Of a stretch of DNA of 58,611 nucleotides, positions 42,261-51,366 are shown one piece after another. The notes under the pieces were generated by a model, which saw nothing but the letters and a program-made list of their open reading frames with translations, ran no database searches and had not been told where the DNA came from. The stretch is taken from assembly GCA_016649995.1 (NCBI GenBank), contig JAENWJ010000005.1, positions 1 through 58,611 of the forward strand, in the 5' to 3' direction. This DNA is from Peptostreptococcaceae bacterium. Lineage in GTDB: Bacteria > Bacillota > Clostridia > Peptostreptococcales > BM714. Each line of letters opens with the position of its first letter. The stretch's first letter is position 1. A program made the position numbers and the translations under genes.

Positions 42261-42292
42261 AAAATAAAAAACCGCATTGTCTGCGGTTTTGT
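42261..42292 (-). terminator. Terminator after noc
   Basis: Stem AAAACCGCA/TGCGGTTTT with a five-base loop, followed on the minus strand by a T-rich tract (TTTTTTATTTTT). Confidence 0.85.
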
Positions 42293-42305
42293 TTCACGTG
42301 AAACA
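42290..42305. other. parS site 2 (perfect)
   Basis: TGTTTCACGTGAAACA matches the parS consensus at all 16 positions. It lies between the noc stop codon (42311) and the noc terminator. Confidence 0.97.
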
Positions 42306-42310
42306 TTTCA

Positions 42311-43087
42311 TCATTCTTTATTGATTGGTATTTTTATCCTTATTTCATAATATATACCTTTATCGCACTCCTCATATTCCGCTTTAACTCCGGTCTTTAA
42401 AATTTCCTTGAATGCATTCTTTATTGTGTTTGTATATATTCTCATGTTCATTGCCGACTTAAAAGTCTGGTTTCTGTCTTTCTTCTTTTCCTTTTCCATC
42501 TTCTTTTCTATTGCCGTCTCCGTTTGTCTCACGTTTAAATCGTTCTTGATTATTTCCTTTATCATTTTGTCTCGATCTTTTTCATCGTTAAGTTTCAGAA
42601 GTGCTCTTCCATGCCTTTCTGTCAATCCATTGCTTCTCAATACCAAAAGTTGCCCATCAGACAACTTTAAAAGCCTAAGCTTATTAGCTATTGTGGATTG
42701 GTTCTTTCCAACATATCTCGCAATATCCTGTTGCTTCATATTGTAATCCAACATAAGCCTTTGATACCCTATTGCCTCCTCCACAAAGTCTAAATCCTCC
42801 CTCTGTAGATTCTCGACAAGCGCAACTATGGCAGAATCCTCGTCGCTCATGTTTTTCATAAGCACCGGAACATAATCAAGTCCGGCTTTTTCCGCAGCCC
42901 TAAGCCTGCGCTCTCCTGCAATCAACTCGTAACTTCCATCTATTTTCCTTACCGTAAGCGGTTGTATTACCCCATATTTTTTTATCGAGTCCGATAATTC
43001 ACTAAGCGACTTCTCCAAAAAGATCTTCCTCGGCTGATGTGGGTTTGGTTTTATATCCACAGTTTGAACATAAATAATTTCATTCAT
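42311..43087 (-). CDS. noc: Nucleoid occlusion protein Noc
   Basis: 258 residues, a ParB paralogue. The N-terminal CTPase domain carries NPHQPRKIF and ELIAGERRLRAA; the DNA-binding domain reads GKNQSTIANKLRLLKL and TERHGRALLKL. The Gln, Lys and Arg in these segments are the residues that switch specificity from parS to the Noc-binding site, so this is Noc and not a second ParB. Noc blocks division-septum assembly over the nucleoid. The ATG overlaps the rsmG stop by eight bases with AAGGAG seven bases upstream. An exact Noc site is at 1959-1972. Confidence 0.95.
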   Translation of the reverse strand: MNEIIYVQTVDIKPNPHQPRKIFLEKSLSELSDSIKKYGVIQPLTVRKIDGSYELIAGERRLRAAEKAGLDYVPVLMKNMSDEDSAIVALVENLQREDLDFVEEAIGYQRLMLDYNMKQQDIARYVGKNQSTIANKLRLLKLSDGQLLVLRSNGLTERHGRALLKLNDEKDRDKMIKEIIKNDLNVRQTETAIEKKMEKEKKKDRNQTFKSAMNMRIYTNTIKNAFKEILKTGVKAEYEECDKGIYYEIRIKIPINKE

Positions 43088-43814
43088 CTTTTATCTCCTT
43101 GAAAATTGGCTTTTTTGAAGGTTTTCCCGGCTTACGCGGATACTTTTCCGGGGTTCTTGACACCTTTTCAATTACAATTATTTCATGCTGGGATTCCATA
43201 TAGGGGTTTTTTATCAATATTCTATCCTTTACTATGCCTCCCAATAATTTAATCGCATATTCAGCATCCTCAATTTCTTTGTCCGCTTTTGGTCCTTTCA
43301 TCGATAAAAAGAGACCTCCTACTGAAACAAGCGGCAAGCAATACTCGCTCAAAACAACCAAATTGGCTACTGCTCTTGACACTGCCAAATCAAAACTTTC
43401 TCTAAGTACATTGTCCCTACCTAGTTCCTCCGCTCTTGAATGAATCGCACTTATGCCAGATAAATCAAGTTTATCAATCACTTCCCGTAAAAAATTTACT
43501 CTTTTCCCCAATGAATCGGCCAAAACCCATTCTCCATTGCCGCAAAGTATCCTCAGCGGCAATCCCGGAAAGCCCGCTCCCGTTCCAACATCAATCATTC
43601 GTTTGGCGCCTGAAACTCCTTCAATTTTCAAACAGGTTGCTGAATCGAGAAAATGTTTAATGACAATTTCCTTTTCATCGGTTATTGCGGTAAGATTCAT
43701 TTTGCCGTTCCACTCCAAAAGTAATTCAATATACCTTTCGAATCTATTCTCAATTTCTTTCGAACACTTTATTTCCATTGAAGCCAATCCTGAAGAAAGC
43801 AGCCTTTTATCCAT
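43080..43814 (-). CDS. rsmG: 16S rRNA (guanine-527-N7) methyltransferase RsmG
   Basis: 244 residues with the GidB/RsmG Rossmann fold: [11 protein letters not shown], then [15 protein letters not shown] as the S-adenosylmethionine-binding motif (about 88-102), and [18 protein letters not shown]. It methylates G527 N7 of 16S rRNA. Start overlaps the mnmG stop by eight bases and its stop overlaps noc, so the mnmE-mnmG-rsmG-noc run is a tight operon. Confidence 0.96.
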   Translation of the reverse strand: MDKRLLSSGLASMEIKCSKEIENRFERYIELLLEWNGKMNLTAITDEKEIVIKHFLDSATCLKIEGVSGAKRMIDVGTGAGFPGLPLRILCGNGEWVLADSLGKRVNFLREVIDKLDLSGISAIHSRAEELGRDNVLRESFDLAVSRAVANLVVLSEYCLPLVSVGGLFLSMKGPKADKEIEDAEYAIKLLGGIVKDRILIKNPYMESQHEIIVIEKVSRTPEKYPRKPGKPSKKPIFKEIKDE

Positions 43815-45696
43815 TATGTTTTGCCTTCCTACGATTTTGCTCTAGATAAATCATCAACACTGATATATCTGCGGGCGAAACACCGGATATTCTCGATGCC
43901 TGCCCAACGGAAGCAGGCTTTATGCTGTTTAGCTTTTGCTTTGCTTCGAGTCTAATCCCCGATATCTTTAAATAATCAATGCCCGAGGCTAGCATCTTTT
44001 TTTCCAGCTTTTTAAACCGCTCGATTTGCTGCTTCTGTTTTACAATATATCCCTCGTATTTAATCTCAACTTCAACCTGGGTAACTGCCTGCCTCACAAG
44101 AATAGGGCGATCAATGTCTATGGCTCCCAATTTTTTATAGTCAAGCTCCGGTCTCTTTAACAAATCGTAAAGCGAAATCGAATTATTGACTTGAGAACTC
44201 CCGTTTTTCTCTAAAAATTCTTTTAATTCTCTCGGTTTTTTCTTTACGCTTTTCAATCTTTCCATTTCTTCTTCCACTTGTTTCTTTTTGTTTAAATATC
44301 TGTCATGTCTCTCTTTTGTTACCAATCCTAACCTTAAACCTTTTTCCGTAAGTCTAAAATCAGCATTGTCTTGTCTTAAGACAAGACGATATTCAGCTCT
44401 CGATGTCATTATTCTATAGGGCTCATTCGTTCCTTTTGTTACCAAATCATCTATCAATACTCCAATGTACGCTTCAGAACGGTCAAGCACAAAAGGCTCT
44501 TCTCCCTTTATTTTTAAAGCCGCATTTATTCCGCTCATTAATCCTTGAGCCGCAGCTTCCTCATAACCAGAAGATCCGTTTATTTGTCCCGCAAAGTACA
44601 ATCCGCCTATCTTCTTGTATTCAAGGGACAGTTTCAAATCTGTTGGATCAATGCAGTCATACTCTATGGCATATGCCGGTCTCATCAAATCCGCTTTTTC
44701 AAGCCCCTTTATGGTTCTGTAAAATGCTACCTGAACCTCCTCAGGCAAGCTTGTAGACATACCCTGAACATACATTTCATCTGTATAAAGCCCTTCAGGC
44801 TCTACAAAAAGCTGGTGCCGGTTCTTGTCAGCGAACTTAACCAATTTTGTCTCAATTGACGGGCAGTATCTGGGACCAGGCCCTTCAATCTCCCCTCCGT
44901 ACATGGCTGAGCGATTGATGTTGCTTAAAATTATTTCGTGTGTATCAAGATTGGTATAACTTAACCAACACGGTACTTGAGGCGATTCCAAATGGTCATT
45001 CATAAATGAAAAAGGAATAGTTTCCTTATCTCCCTCTTGCAAAATCATCTTTGAAAAATCGATAGACGAGCTGTTCACCCTTGCCGGAGTTCCCGTCTTG
45101 AATCTTCTAAGCGCAATTCCGCATTTCCTCATTGATTTCGACAGCTCTGTTGCTGCCCTCAAATCATTTGGTCCACTTTCATAGCTAACATCGCCAATGA
45201 ATATTTTTCCAGCCAAAAAAGTTCCGGTAACAAGAATAACGGCTTTGGCTTTATAAACAACCCCGGTTCTTGTTTTTATACCCATAATTTGTCCATTTTC
45301 GACTATGAGTTCAGTTGCCTCAGCCTGTTTTAGCTTCAGGTTTTCCTGTTTTTCCATCACTTTTTTCATTTCTGTATGGTATTTCTGCTTGTCAGACTGA
45401 ACACGCAATGAGTGAACAGCTGGCCCTTTTGCGGTATTTAGCATCTTGCTTTGGATGAAGGACTTATCGGCGTTTAGGCCCATTTCCCCTCCCAATGCGT
45501 CAATTTCTCTCACAAGATGGCCCTTGCCTGTTCCTCCAACGGATGGATTGCATGGCATCATGGCCACGGCATCTAGGGTTATGGACACAACCAAAGTCTT
45601 CATACCCATTCGAGCAGAAGACAGTGCCGCCTCACAGCCTGCGTGTCCCGCTCCAACGACTATGACATCGTATTCTTCAGCAACAAAATTTTTCAT
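43807..45696 (-). CDS. mnmG: tRNA uridine-5-carboxymethylaminomethyl synthase MnmG (GidA)
   Basis: 629 residues from the ATG at 45696, preceded by AAGGGG; a TTG at 45711 would add five. The FAD-binding motif [19 protein letters not shown] is near the N-terminus, with [19 protein letters not shown] and the late [17 protein letters not shown] family motifs. With MnmE it installs the cmnm5 group on U34 of several tRNAs. The gene order mnmE-mnmG-rsmG is conserved near oriC. Confidence 0.97.
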   Translation of the reverse strand: MKNFVAEEYDVIVVGAGHAGCEAALSSARMGMKTLVVSITLDAVAMMPCNPSVGGTGKGHLVREIDALGGEMGLNADKSFIQSKMLNTAKGPAVHSLRVQSDKQKYHTEMKKVMEKQENLKLKQAEATELIVENGQIMGIKTRTGVVYKAKAVILVTGTFLAGKIFIGDVSYESGPNDLRAATELSKSMRKCGIALRRFKTGTPARVNSSSIDFSKMILQEGDKETIPFSFMNDHLESPQVPCWLSYTNLDTHEIILSNINRSAMYGGEIEGPGPRYCPSIETKLVKFADKNRHQLFVEPEGLYTDEMYVQGMSTSLPEEVQVAFYRTIKGLEKADLMRPAYAIEYDCIDPTDLKLSLEYKKIGGLYFAGQINGSSGYEEAAAQGLMSGINAALKIKGEEPFVLDRSEAYIGVLIDDLVTKGTNEPYRIMTSRAEYRLVLRQDNADFRLTEKGLRLGLVTKERHDRYLNKKKQVEEEMERLKSVKKKPRELKEFLEKNGSSQVNNSISLYDLLKRPELDYKKLGAIDIDRPILVRQAVTQVEVEIKYEGYIVKQKQQIERFKKLEKKMLASGIDYLKISGIRLEAKQKLNSIKPASVGQASRISGVSPADISVLMIYLEQNRRKAKHNG

Positions 45697-45714
45697 AAGC
45701 TCCCCTTCCAAAAA

Positions 45715-47091
45715 TCACTTGCCAAGACAAAATTCAGAAAAAACCTTGTCGATTATATCCTCTCCAACCGTTTCCCCTATGATTTCTCCAAGATAGGCGT
45801 AAGCGTTTTTAATATCAATTTCTATGAAGTCATACGGTATTTTTTCATGTGTAACCCCAATTGCCTCTAATATGCTTGCGAGAGCCCTTTCAAGCGCATT
45901 CTTTTGTCTGACGCTTGTTACAAGCGTGTCCACTCTTTGAAAAAGCTCGCCAGAATAAACCATTTCAACTATTTTATCCTCTAGTTCGTCAAGTCCTGAT
46001 CCATTCAGAACAGATGCCCTTATTATAGCCTTGTCTCCGAGCATATTTTTTATCTCTTCTTCATCGATTTTTACATCGAGATCCGTTTTGTTTATCAAAA
46101 CTATGGCCTTCTTGCCCTTTACATACTCCATTATTTCACGATCTTCTTTTCTAAGCTCTTCCCCTGCATCTAAAACAAGAATAACCAAATCAGCCTTGTT
46201 GAAAAACGCCTTGCTTCGCTCAACCCCCATTTTCTCAATCATATCCTCAGTTTCGCGTATTCCCGCCGTATCCACTATCCTGAGTGGAATTCCTCTAATG
46301 TTAAGGTGTTCCTCTATTATATCGCGAGTCGTTCCCGGAATATTTGTAACAATAGCTCTTGCTTCCTGCAGCATTGCGTTTAACAGTGAAGATTTGCCAA
46401 CATTAGGCTTCCCAATAATAACCGTCTGTAATCCTTCACGCATTATTTTTCCCGTTTCGGCCGTCCTAAGCAATTCCCTTACTTCTTTTTCTGCAGCTTC
46501 CTCAAGTTTCAATATTTCATCATAAGTGATATCCTCGATATCCTCTTCCGGATAATCGATTCCAACTTCGATCTGTGCCAGCAATGATAGAAGCTTGTTC
46601 CGTATTCCCCTTACCTTCTTTGAAAGGCCGCCTTCAAGCTGGTCAAGCGCTATGTCGTAGCTTTTGTCGGTTTTTGCCCCTATCAGGTCCATAACCGCTT
46701 CGGCCTGAGCCAAATCAAGTCTTCCATTTAAAAATGCCCTTTTTGTAAATTCCCCGCGCTCTGCAGCACGAGCACCTTTTTTCAAGGCCATTTCAAGTAT
46801 TTTTCTCGACGGAACAAGCCCTCCATGACAATCTATTTCAGCAACATCCTCTGCGGTATATGTTCCAGGCCCTTTCATATATACTGCCAAAACCTCGTCA
46901 ATCCGCTCTTTTCCGTCAGAAATAAAACCGTATACCAGTTTTCTCTGTCCATATTCTCTAATGCTTTCTCTTCTTTTCGGTTCAAATAAATCATCTAGAA
47001 TATCAATAGCCTTCGATCCGCTGATTCTTACAATGCCGATTCCCGCCTCTCCCGGGGCTGTCGAAATCGCCGCAATCGTTTCGTCAAACAT
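45715..47091 (-). CDS. mnmE: tRNA modification GTPase MnmE
   Basis: 458 residues. An N-terminal tetrahydrofolate-binding domain (1-120; IAAISTAPGEAGIGIVRISG), a helical domain, an inserted G domain with GKPNVGKSSLLNA (G1), DTAGIRET (G3) and NKTDL (G4), and the C-terminal FCLGK whose cysteine is catalytic. It partners MnmG. ATG follows GAGAGGTG. A hairpin terminator separates it from khpB. Confidence 0.97.
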   Translation of the reverse strand: MFDETIAAISTAPGEAGIGIVRISGSKAIDILDDLFEPKRRESIREYGQRKLVYGFISDGKERIDEVLAVYMKGPGTYTAEDVAEIDCHGGLVPSRKILEMALKKGARAAERGEFTKRAFLNGRLDLAQAEAVMDLIGAKTDKSYDIALDQLEGGLSKKVRGIRNKLLSLLAQIEVGIDYPEEDIEDITYDEILKLEEAAEKEVRELLRTAETGKIMREGLQTVIIGKPNVGKSSLLNAMLQEARAIVTNIPGTTRDIIEEHLNIRGIPLRIVDTAGIRETEDMIEKMGVERSKAFFNKADLVILVLDAGEELRKEDREIMEYVKGKKAIVLINKTDLDVKIDEEEIKNMLGDKAIIRASVLNGSGLDELEDKIVEMVYSGELFQRVDTLVTSVRQKNALERALASILEAIGVTHEKIPYDFIEIDIKNAYAYLGEIIGETVGEDIIDKVFSEFCLGK

Positions 47092-47116
47092 GTTTTCACC
47101 TCTCTAATAAGCAATA

Positions 47117-47142
47117 AAAACCCAGCGGCAACTGGGTTTCAT
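47117..47142 (-). terminator. Terminator or attenuator between khpB and mnmE
   Basis: Stem AAACCCAG/CTGGGTTT with a six-base loop, followed by TTATTG on the minus strand, about 20 bases after the khpB stop. It would separate the rpmH-to-khpB and mnmE-to-noc units. Confidence 0.8.
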
Positions 47143-47158
47143 CGACATATCCATCTTC

Positions 47159-47788
47159 TTAACTGTTATGCTTCTTATTAAGATATATTCTAACTTTTCG
47201 GTAGGGATCCTCTCCCTCACTCCTTGTGGATATATCCTCATTGCCCTGAAGCGCCGAATGAATTATTCTTCTTTCGTATGGGTTCATAGGTTCAAGAACA
47301 ACGTCCTTTTTGTATTTTCTAGCCTTGTAAGCTAGTTTTTCGGCTAATTTAATTAGCGTTTTCTCTCTCTTATTTCTGTAACTCTCCGTATCGATTATAA
47401 CCCTTATATATTCTTTTTTGCCTTTATTTACAACCAGACTTGTTAAATATTGCAGGGAATCCAATGTGGTTCCTCTTTTTCCTATTAGAATCGCCATGTT
47501 CGGACCCGACAAATCCAAATACAGAGTATTATCTTTTAACTTTGCGTCTATTTCTACTTTTTCCCCCATGTAAATGAGTACTTCCTGTAGAAAATTCACA
47601 GCTAAATCTTCAGCATCGGCCTTTCTCCATACCTTAATAACTGCTTGCTTTATGTTTATCAACCCGAGTATGTTTTTAGGCTCTTCCACTATCTCTATTT
47701 CAACTTCTTCCCTAGTCAGCATCAATTCGTCCAAGGCGATGTTTATTGCCGCTTCAACTGTTCTTGCTCTCTTTTCCAATGATTGCAT
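47159..47788 (-). CDS. khpB: RNA-binding protein KhpB (Jag/EloR)
   Basis: 209 residues: Jag-N domain (1-52; RTVEAAINIALDELML), a KH domain (about 72-145; AILIGKRGTTLDSLQYLTSLVV) and an R3H domain (about 150-209; EPMNPYERRIIHSALQ). The R3H motif has the expected Arg and His. It acts with KhpA in cell elongation and division control. Its ribosome-binding site lies in the 3' end of yidC. Confidence 0.94.
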   Translation of the reverse strand: MQSLEKRARTVEAAINIALDELMLTREEVEIEIVEEPKNILGLINIKQAVIKVWRKADAEDLAVNFLQEVLIYMGEKVEIDAKLKDNTLYLDLSGPNMAILIGKRGTTLDSLQYLTSLVVNKGKKEYIRVIIDTESYRNKREKTLIKLAEKLAYKARKYKKDVVLEPMNPYERRIIHSALQGNEDISTRSEGEDPYRKVRIYLNKKHNS

Positions 47789-47794
47789 AAAACA

Positions 47795-48508
47795 TTACGC
47801 CTCCTTAACATTGCTTCTATGGTTTAGGAAATATTGCTGTACCATTTGGAATAAATTACTTACAGCCCAATAAAGCGTAAGGCCCGCCGGAAAACCTACT
47901 CCCCAGAAAAGTATCATAAAAGGCATCATTATGCTCATTGTCTTCATCGATTGAGGCTGCGTTCCACCCTTTTGCTTGCCAGCCGACATAACCATTGAAA
48001 AATATGTCGTTACGGCTGCAAGAATCGGTAAAATCCACGGAATTTTATTGCCCAATAACGGCAACGTAAATGGCACCGTTAAAACATCGGGATCCAAAAG
48101 ATTCGCCATCCATAAGAAAGGTGCGGATGTCGCTATGGCTGCCGCTACCGCGTCTCCTGCAAAAACATACTCAACAGGCGCTCGGAGTGCTGCAAACAGA
48201 CCGAAAAGAATCGGTAATTGTATCAATAGAGGCAAGCATCCTGCCATGGGATTGATATTGTGTTCCTTATACAGACCCATTGTCTTTTCATTAAGTGTAG
48301 TCTTATCGCTTTTATATTTTTCCTGCAGTTTCTTGAGTTCCGGCTGAATGTCATTCATTGCCTTCGTTGATTGAAGCTGCTTGAATGTCAATGGTAAAAG
48401 AATTACTTTTACAACAATAGTAAACAGAATTATAGCCACACCATAATTCCCCACCATATTGTAAATAAGATGCAATAAAGCTCCTAAAGGTTTCGCTAAT
48501 ACGCCCAA
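47795..48508 (-). CDS. yidC: Membrane protein insertase YidC (Oxa1-like)
   Basis: 237 residues. The Gram-positive YidC core is complete: GNYGVAIILFTIVVKVILLPLTF with the conserved positively charged residue in the groove, the coiled cytoplasmic hairpin (KAMNDIQPELKKLQEKYKS), NPMAGCLPLLIQLPILFGLF, and the final GLTLYWAVSNLFQMVQQ. No lipoprotein signal is present. The start appears to be TTG at 48508, with AGGAGG eight bases upstream. Inserts membrane proteins alone or with SecYEG. Confidence 0.95.
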   Translation of the reverse strand: MGVLAKPLGALLHLIYNMVGNYGVAIILFTIVVKVILLPLTFKQLQSTKAMNDIQPELKKLQEKYKSDKTTLNEKTMGLYKEHNINPMAGCLPLLIQLPILFGLFAALRAPVEYVFAGDAVAAAIATSAPFLWMANLLDPDVLTVPFTLPLLGNKIPWILPILAAVTTYFSMVMSAGKQKGGTQPQSMKTMSIMMPFMILFWGVGFPAGLTLYWAVSNLFQMVQQYFLNHRSNVKEA

Positions 48509-48539
48509 AAATTTATCCTCCTGTATACTATGTCCGTTA

Positions 48540-48749
48540 TTATTTTAAAGGATCATACCCTCCCGGATGAAAGGGATGACATCTCAATATTCTTTTTATT
48601 CCTATATAAGCTCCCTTAAGCGCCCCGTATTTTTCCAATGCCTCTATCATATATTGTGAACATGTTGGTACATATCGGCAACTTTTAGGCAAGTATGGAG
48701 AAATTCCGTTCTGATAAAATTCAACCATTTTTATTAAAATTTTTTTCAT
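48540..48749 (-). CDS. yidD: Membrane protein insertion efficiency factor YidD
   Basis: 69 residues from the ATG at 48749, one base after the rnpA stop. It has the YidD signature [19 protein letters not shown] and [16 protein letters not shown]. The protein sits at the inner membrane face and assists YidC. A GTG at 48758 would add three residues. Confidence 0.95.
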   Translation of the reverse strand: MKKILIKMVEFYQNGISPYLPKSCRYVPTCSQYMIEALEKYGALKGAYIGIKRILRCHPFHPGGYDPLK

Positions 48750-48750
48750 G

Positions 48751-49086
48751 CTAAACACCCGTTTTTATAATACCCGCTCTTTTGACGGCCTTTTCAAATG
48801 AATCCTTAACACCTTTGTAATCGGCTTCATTTATAGTAACCCTAGCTATAGCAACAACATCGTATCCTTCTTCAATTGCAGGATTCATATGCCTAAAAGA
48901 TTCCTTCATTAGCCTTCGTGCCCGGTTTCTCTTTACGCTATTGCCAACTTTCTTACTTGCTGTAAACCCTATTCTCGTCTCCGCCCTCGAATTTTTTTTG
49001 TAAAACAAAACAATATATCGGCTTCCAACGGATTTTCCCTTGCTGTATGTTTCCTTGAACTCATTACTCTTCCTCAGCTTGTTCAT
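48751..49086 (-). CDS. rnpA: Ribonuclease P protein component
   Basis: 111 residues from the ATG at 49086 with AGGAG six bases upstream; a longer frame from 49125 has no site. The basic RNA-binding motif [21 protein letters not shown] and the N-terminal [17 protein letters not shown] identify RnpA, the protein cofactor of the tRNA 5'-processing ribozyme. It follows rpmH across a terminator-like hairpin. Confidence 0.96.
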   Translation of the reverse strand: MNKLRKSNEFKETYSKGKSVGSRYIVLFYKKNSRAETRIGFTASKKVGNSVKRNRARRLMKESFRHMNPAIEEGYDVVAIARVTINEADYKGVKDSFEKAVKRAGIIKTGV

Positions 49087-49111
49087 TTTCCGCTCCTCAA
49101 AACGCTGTTTA

Positions 49112-49139
49112 CAGAAAAAGACCACTAGAAGCGGTCTTA
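49112..49139 (-). terminator. Terminator/attenuator between rpmH and rnpA
   Basis: Stem AAGACCGC/GTGGTCTT (one G-U pair) with a five-base loop overlaps the rpmH stop and is followed on the minus strand by TTTTTC. It probably lowers rnpA expression relative to rpmH. Confidence 0.65.
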
Positions 49140-49280
49140 GGCACTCAATTTCTTTCTTCCTTTTAATCTGCGTTTCTTCAATATATTTCTTCCAGCCTTT
49201 GTTTTCATTCTTTTTCTAAAGCCATGTTCAACTTTTCTTTGTCTCTTTTTCGGTTGGAAAGTACCAGTACCTTTTCTCAT
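49137..49280 (-). CDS. rpmH: 50S ribosomal protein L34
   Basis: 47 residues, read directly from the minus strand: [20 protein letters not shown] at the start and GRKKLSA at the end, with [10 protein letters not shown] in the middle. This is bL34 with a three-residue N-terminal extension relative to the usual 44. ATG at 49280 has GGAGG eight bases upstream. A consensus promoter precedes it. Confidence 0.97.
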   Translation of the reverse strand: MRKGTGTFQPKKRQRKVEHGFRKRMKTKAGRNILKKRRLKGRKKLSA

Positions 49281-49355
49281 TTGAAACACCTCCTTCTATT
49301 GCCCTGTATATATACTTTGAATCCTATATATTCTTTTCCGACTCTGCGCTTAGTA

Positions 49356-49384
49356 ATTATACCCCTATGCCCACCCTATGTCAA
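49356..49384 (-). promoter_or_regulatory. Consensus sigma-A promoter of rpmH
   Basis: TTGACA (49384-49379), 17-bp spacer, TATAAT (49361-49356) on the minus strand: both hexamers are perfect. Transcription should start near 49349. Confidence 0.92.
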
Positions 49385-49390
49385 GAAATA

Positions 49391-49445
49391 ATAAGGGGTT
49401 CCGGCCATTATATGACCCACAAATGATAAGGGGTTCAGGCTATTA
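49391..49445. repeat. Two 20-bp near-identical direct repeats upstream of the rpmH promoter
   Basis: ATAAGGGGTTCCGGCCATTA (49391-49410) and ATAAGGGGTTCAGGCTATTA (49426-49445) differ at two positions and are 35 bp apart. They sit just upstream of the rpmH -35 and beside the first oriC DnaA boxes. Confidence 0.8.
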
Positions 49446-49830
49446 ATGTTTTGTGGATAAATGTATTGTTTTTTTCACTTCTTGTGGATAATTTTACTCC
49501 ATTCAATTGAAACTGCTCCTTCGTTTTGTTATTATTATTATACCTGTTGATAACTTTTTAATTCTTTTTTTTATTACTTATCAACATTGATTGCTGAAAA
49601 ACTGTTTATTCTTTTCTGTTTATCTGCATATTTCAATCAGTATCATGTGTTGATATTATTTTCTAGTGCTTGTTGATATTTATTATTCTACAAGTTAATA
49701 AACATATTCCGGACTTGCCAGATTAATTTTCTGTTGATAATTAAAGCTTGTCCGATATCGTTAATTGCAATAACAAATATCCCTATTCAATGTGGAAACC
49801 TTGTTTCAAAAACGCTTTAAGTATTTATAA
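49446..49830 (+). other. Chromosomal replication origin (oriC), rpmH-dnaA intergenic part
   Basis: The gene-free stretch 49281-49841 holds the rpmH leader and promoter, the direct repeats, and then a very AT-rich zone with DnaA boxes: TGTGGATAA (49452-49460, 49483-49491), TGTTGATAA (49545-49553, 49732-49740), TTATCAACA (49578-49586) and TGTTGATAT (49648-49656, 49671-49679). Next to 49545-49553 the minus strand reads box-GG-(TAA)-type triplets (49542-49529), as in a Firmicutes origin-unwinding region. A weak candidate dnaA promoter (TTGCCA-17-TAATTA, near 49716-49744) overlaps a box, consistent with autoregulation. Confidence 0.88.
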
Positions 49831-49841
49831 GGAGGACTTCA

Positions 49842-51179
49842 ATGAACAGTAATATCAATGCATTTTGGGAAAAAACTCTGGAACTAATAAAAGTCGAATT
49901 ATCTCCGGTCAGTTTCAATACCTGGCTTAAAACTCTCAGACCGGTACAATTGGACCATGGCGTCTTTTTTCTTTCCGCCCCTAACAAATTCAACAAAGAG
50001 ATTCTTGAAGCACGCTACGCTACATTGATAGAAAGCGCAATGAATCAACTTTCAGAGGACCCTCTTAAAATCGAATTTATTCTTTCCGACTCTGAATCCC
50101 AAAGTAAGGAAGATACAGACGCTTTTTCCAATCCTTCATCTTCTTTTTCAAAGTCTTCCAATTTGAATCCAAAATATGTTTTCGATACATTTGTCATTGG
50201 AAACAGTAATCAATTTGCTCACGCAGCTTCTTTAGCTGTAGCAGAATCTCCAGCAAAAGCCTACAATCCTCTTTTTATATATGGAGGCGTAGGTCTTGGG
50301 AAAACCCATTTAATGCATGCTATAGGCCATTTTATTAAAAATAAGAATAGTGATTCCGAAGTTGTATATGTCACAAGTGAAATGTTCACAAACGAACTCA
50401 TAAATTCAATAAAAGACGATAAAAATGTTCTTTTCCGCAACAAATACAGGAATATTGATGTTCTTTTAATTGACGACATTCAGTTTATTGCCGGAAAAGA
50501 AAGAACGCAGGAAGAATTCTTTCATACATTCAACGCACTGCACGAAGCAAATAAACAGATAATAATTTCTTCCGACCGTCCTCCAAAAGAAATACCTACC
50601 CTTGAAGACCGTTTAAGGTCGAGGTTCGAATGGGGTCTTATAACAGACATACAGGCCCCTGATTTTGAAACCAGGGTTGCAATCCTTCGAAAAAAATCAG
50701 AAACAGAAAAAATTAAAGTTTCAGATGACATCCTTAATTTCATAGCCAGCAAAATTCGTTCAAATATACGTGAATTAGAGGGAGCCCTTACAAGAGTATG
50801 CGCTTTTTCATCCCTAACAAATAGAGAAATTAGTCCCGATCTTGCAAACGAAGCGCTAAAGGATATTTTTTCTACATCTCGCACGAAAGAAATAACAATT
50901 TCTTTAATAAAAGATGTTGTGGGCCGCCATTACGGAATAAAAAAGGAAGATTTTGAATCCAAAAGAAGAAATCGGTCTATTTCTTTTCCCAGACAGGTGG
51001 CAATGTATATATCCAGAGAATTGACCGATCTTTCGCTTCCAAAGATAGGTGAAAACTACGGAGGAAGAGACCATACAACAGTAATTCATGCATATGACAA
51101 GATTTCAAAAATAATAGTTTCCAATAATGAGGAAAAAATTAAAATACAGAGAATAATTAAAGAAATAAAGGGAGAATGA
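49842..51179 (+). CDS. dnaA: Chromosomal replication initiator DnaA
   Basis: 445 residues. Domain I (1-80) and a short Ser-rich linker (83-108) precede the AAA+ domain with Walker A GGVGLGKT (148-155), Walker B LLIDDIQF (208-215) and sensor [20 protein letters not shown], then the DNA-binding domain IV with the signature [15 protein letters not shown] near the C-terminus. It binds DnaA boxes and opens oriC. ATG at 49842 follows AAGGAGG. Confidence 0.98.
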   Translation: MNSNINAFWEKTLELIKVELSPVSFNTWLKTLRPVQLDHGVFFLSAPNKFNKEILEARYATLIESAMNQLSEDPLKIEFILSDSESQSKEDTDAFSNPSSSFSKSSNLNPKYVFDTFVIGNSNQFAHAASLAVAESPAKAYNPLFIYGGVGLGKTHLMHAIGHFIKNKNSDSEVVYVTSEMFTNELINSIKDDKNVLFRNKYRNIDVLLIDDIQFIAGKERTQEEFFHTFNALHEANKQIIISSDRPPKEIPTLEDRLRSRFEWGLITDIQAPDFETRVAILRKKSETEKIKVSDDILNFIASKIRSNIRELEGALTRVCAFSSLTNREISPDLANEALKDIFSTSRTKEITISLIKDVVGRHYGIKKEDFESKRRNRSISFPRQVAMYISRELTDLSLPKIGENYGGRDHTTVIHAYDKISKIIVSNNEEKIKIQRIIKEIKGE

Positions 51180-51183
51180 GTGC

Positions 51184-51238
51184 TAAAAACCCTGTTGAAA
51201 ACTCTTTAATAAATACAAAGTTATCAACAGGGTTTTTA
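51184..51238 (+). terminator. Terminator after dnaA, containing a DnaA-box-like word
   Basis: A 14-bp inverted repeat AAAAACCCTGTTGA (51185-51198) / TCAACAGGGTTTTT (51224-51237) with a 25-base AT-rich loop, followed by more T/A. TTATCAACA (51221-51229) lies in the second arm and matches the variant box seen in oriC. Confidence 0.7.
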
Positions 51239-51366
51239 AATCTCCAATCCCTTCATTCATAAAGCTTAGGATACCTTTTCAACAAATCAACAGGCCCTAC
51301 TGCTATTACTACTATCCTTTTTTCTATTAATATCATAAAACCACCCATATCAAGGAGGTACCAACA

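Noticed and set aside
42311-43087. Second ParB as a duplicated or plasmid-type partition protein
   Set aside because: The helix-turn-helix reads GKNQSTIANK and TERHGRAL, which are Noc-type, and the gene is next to rsmG as noc usually is.
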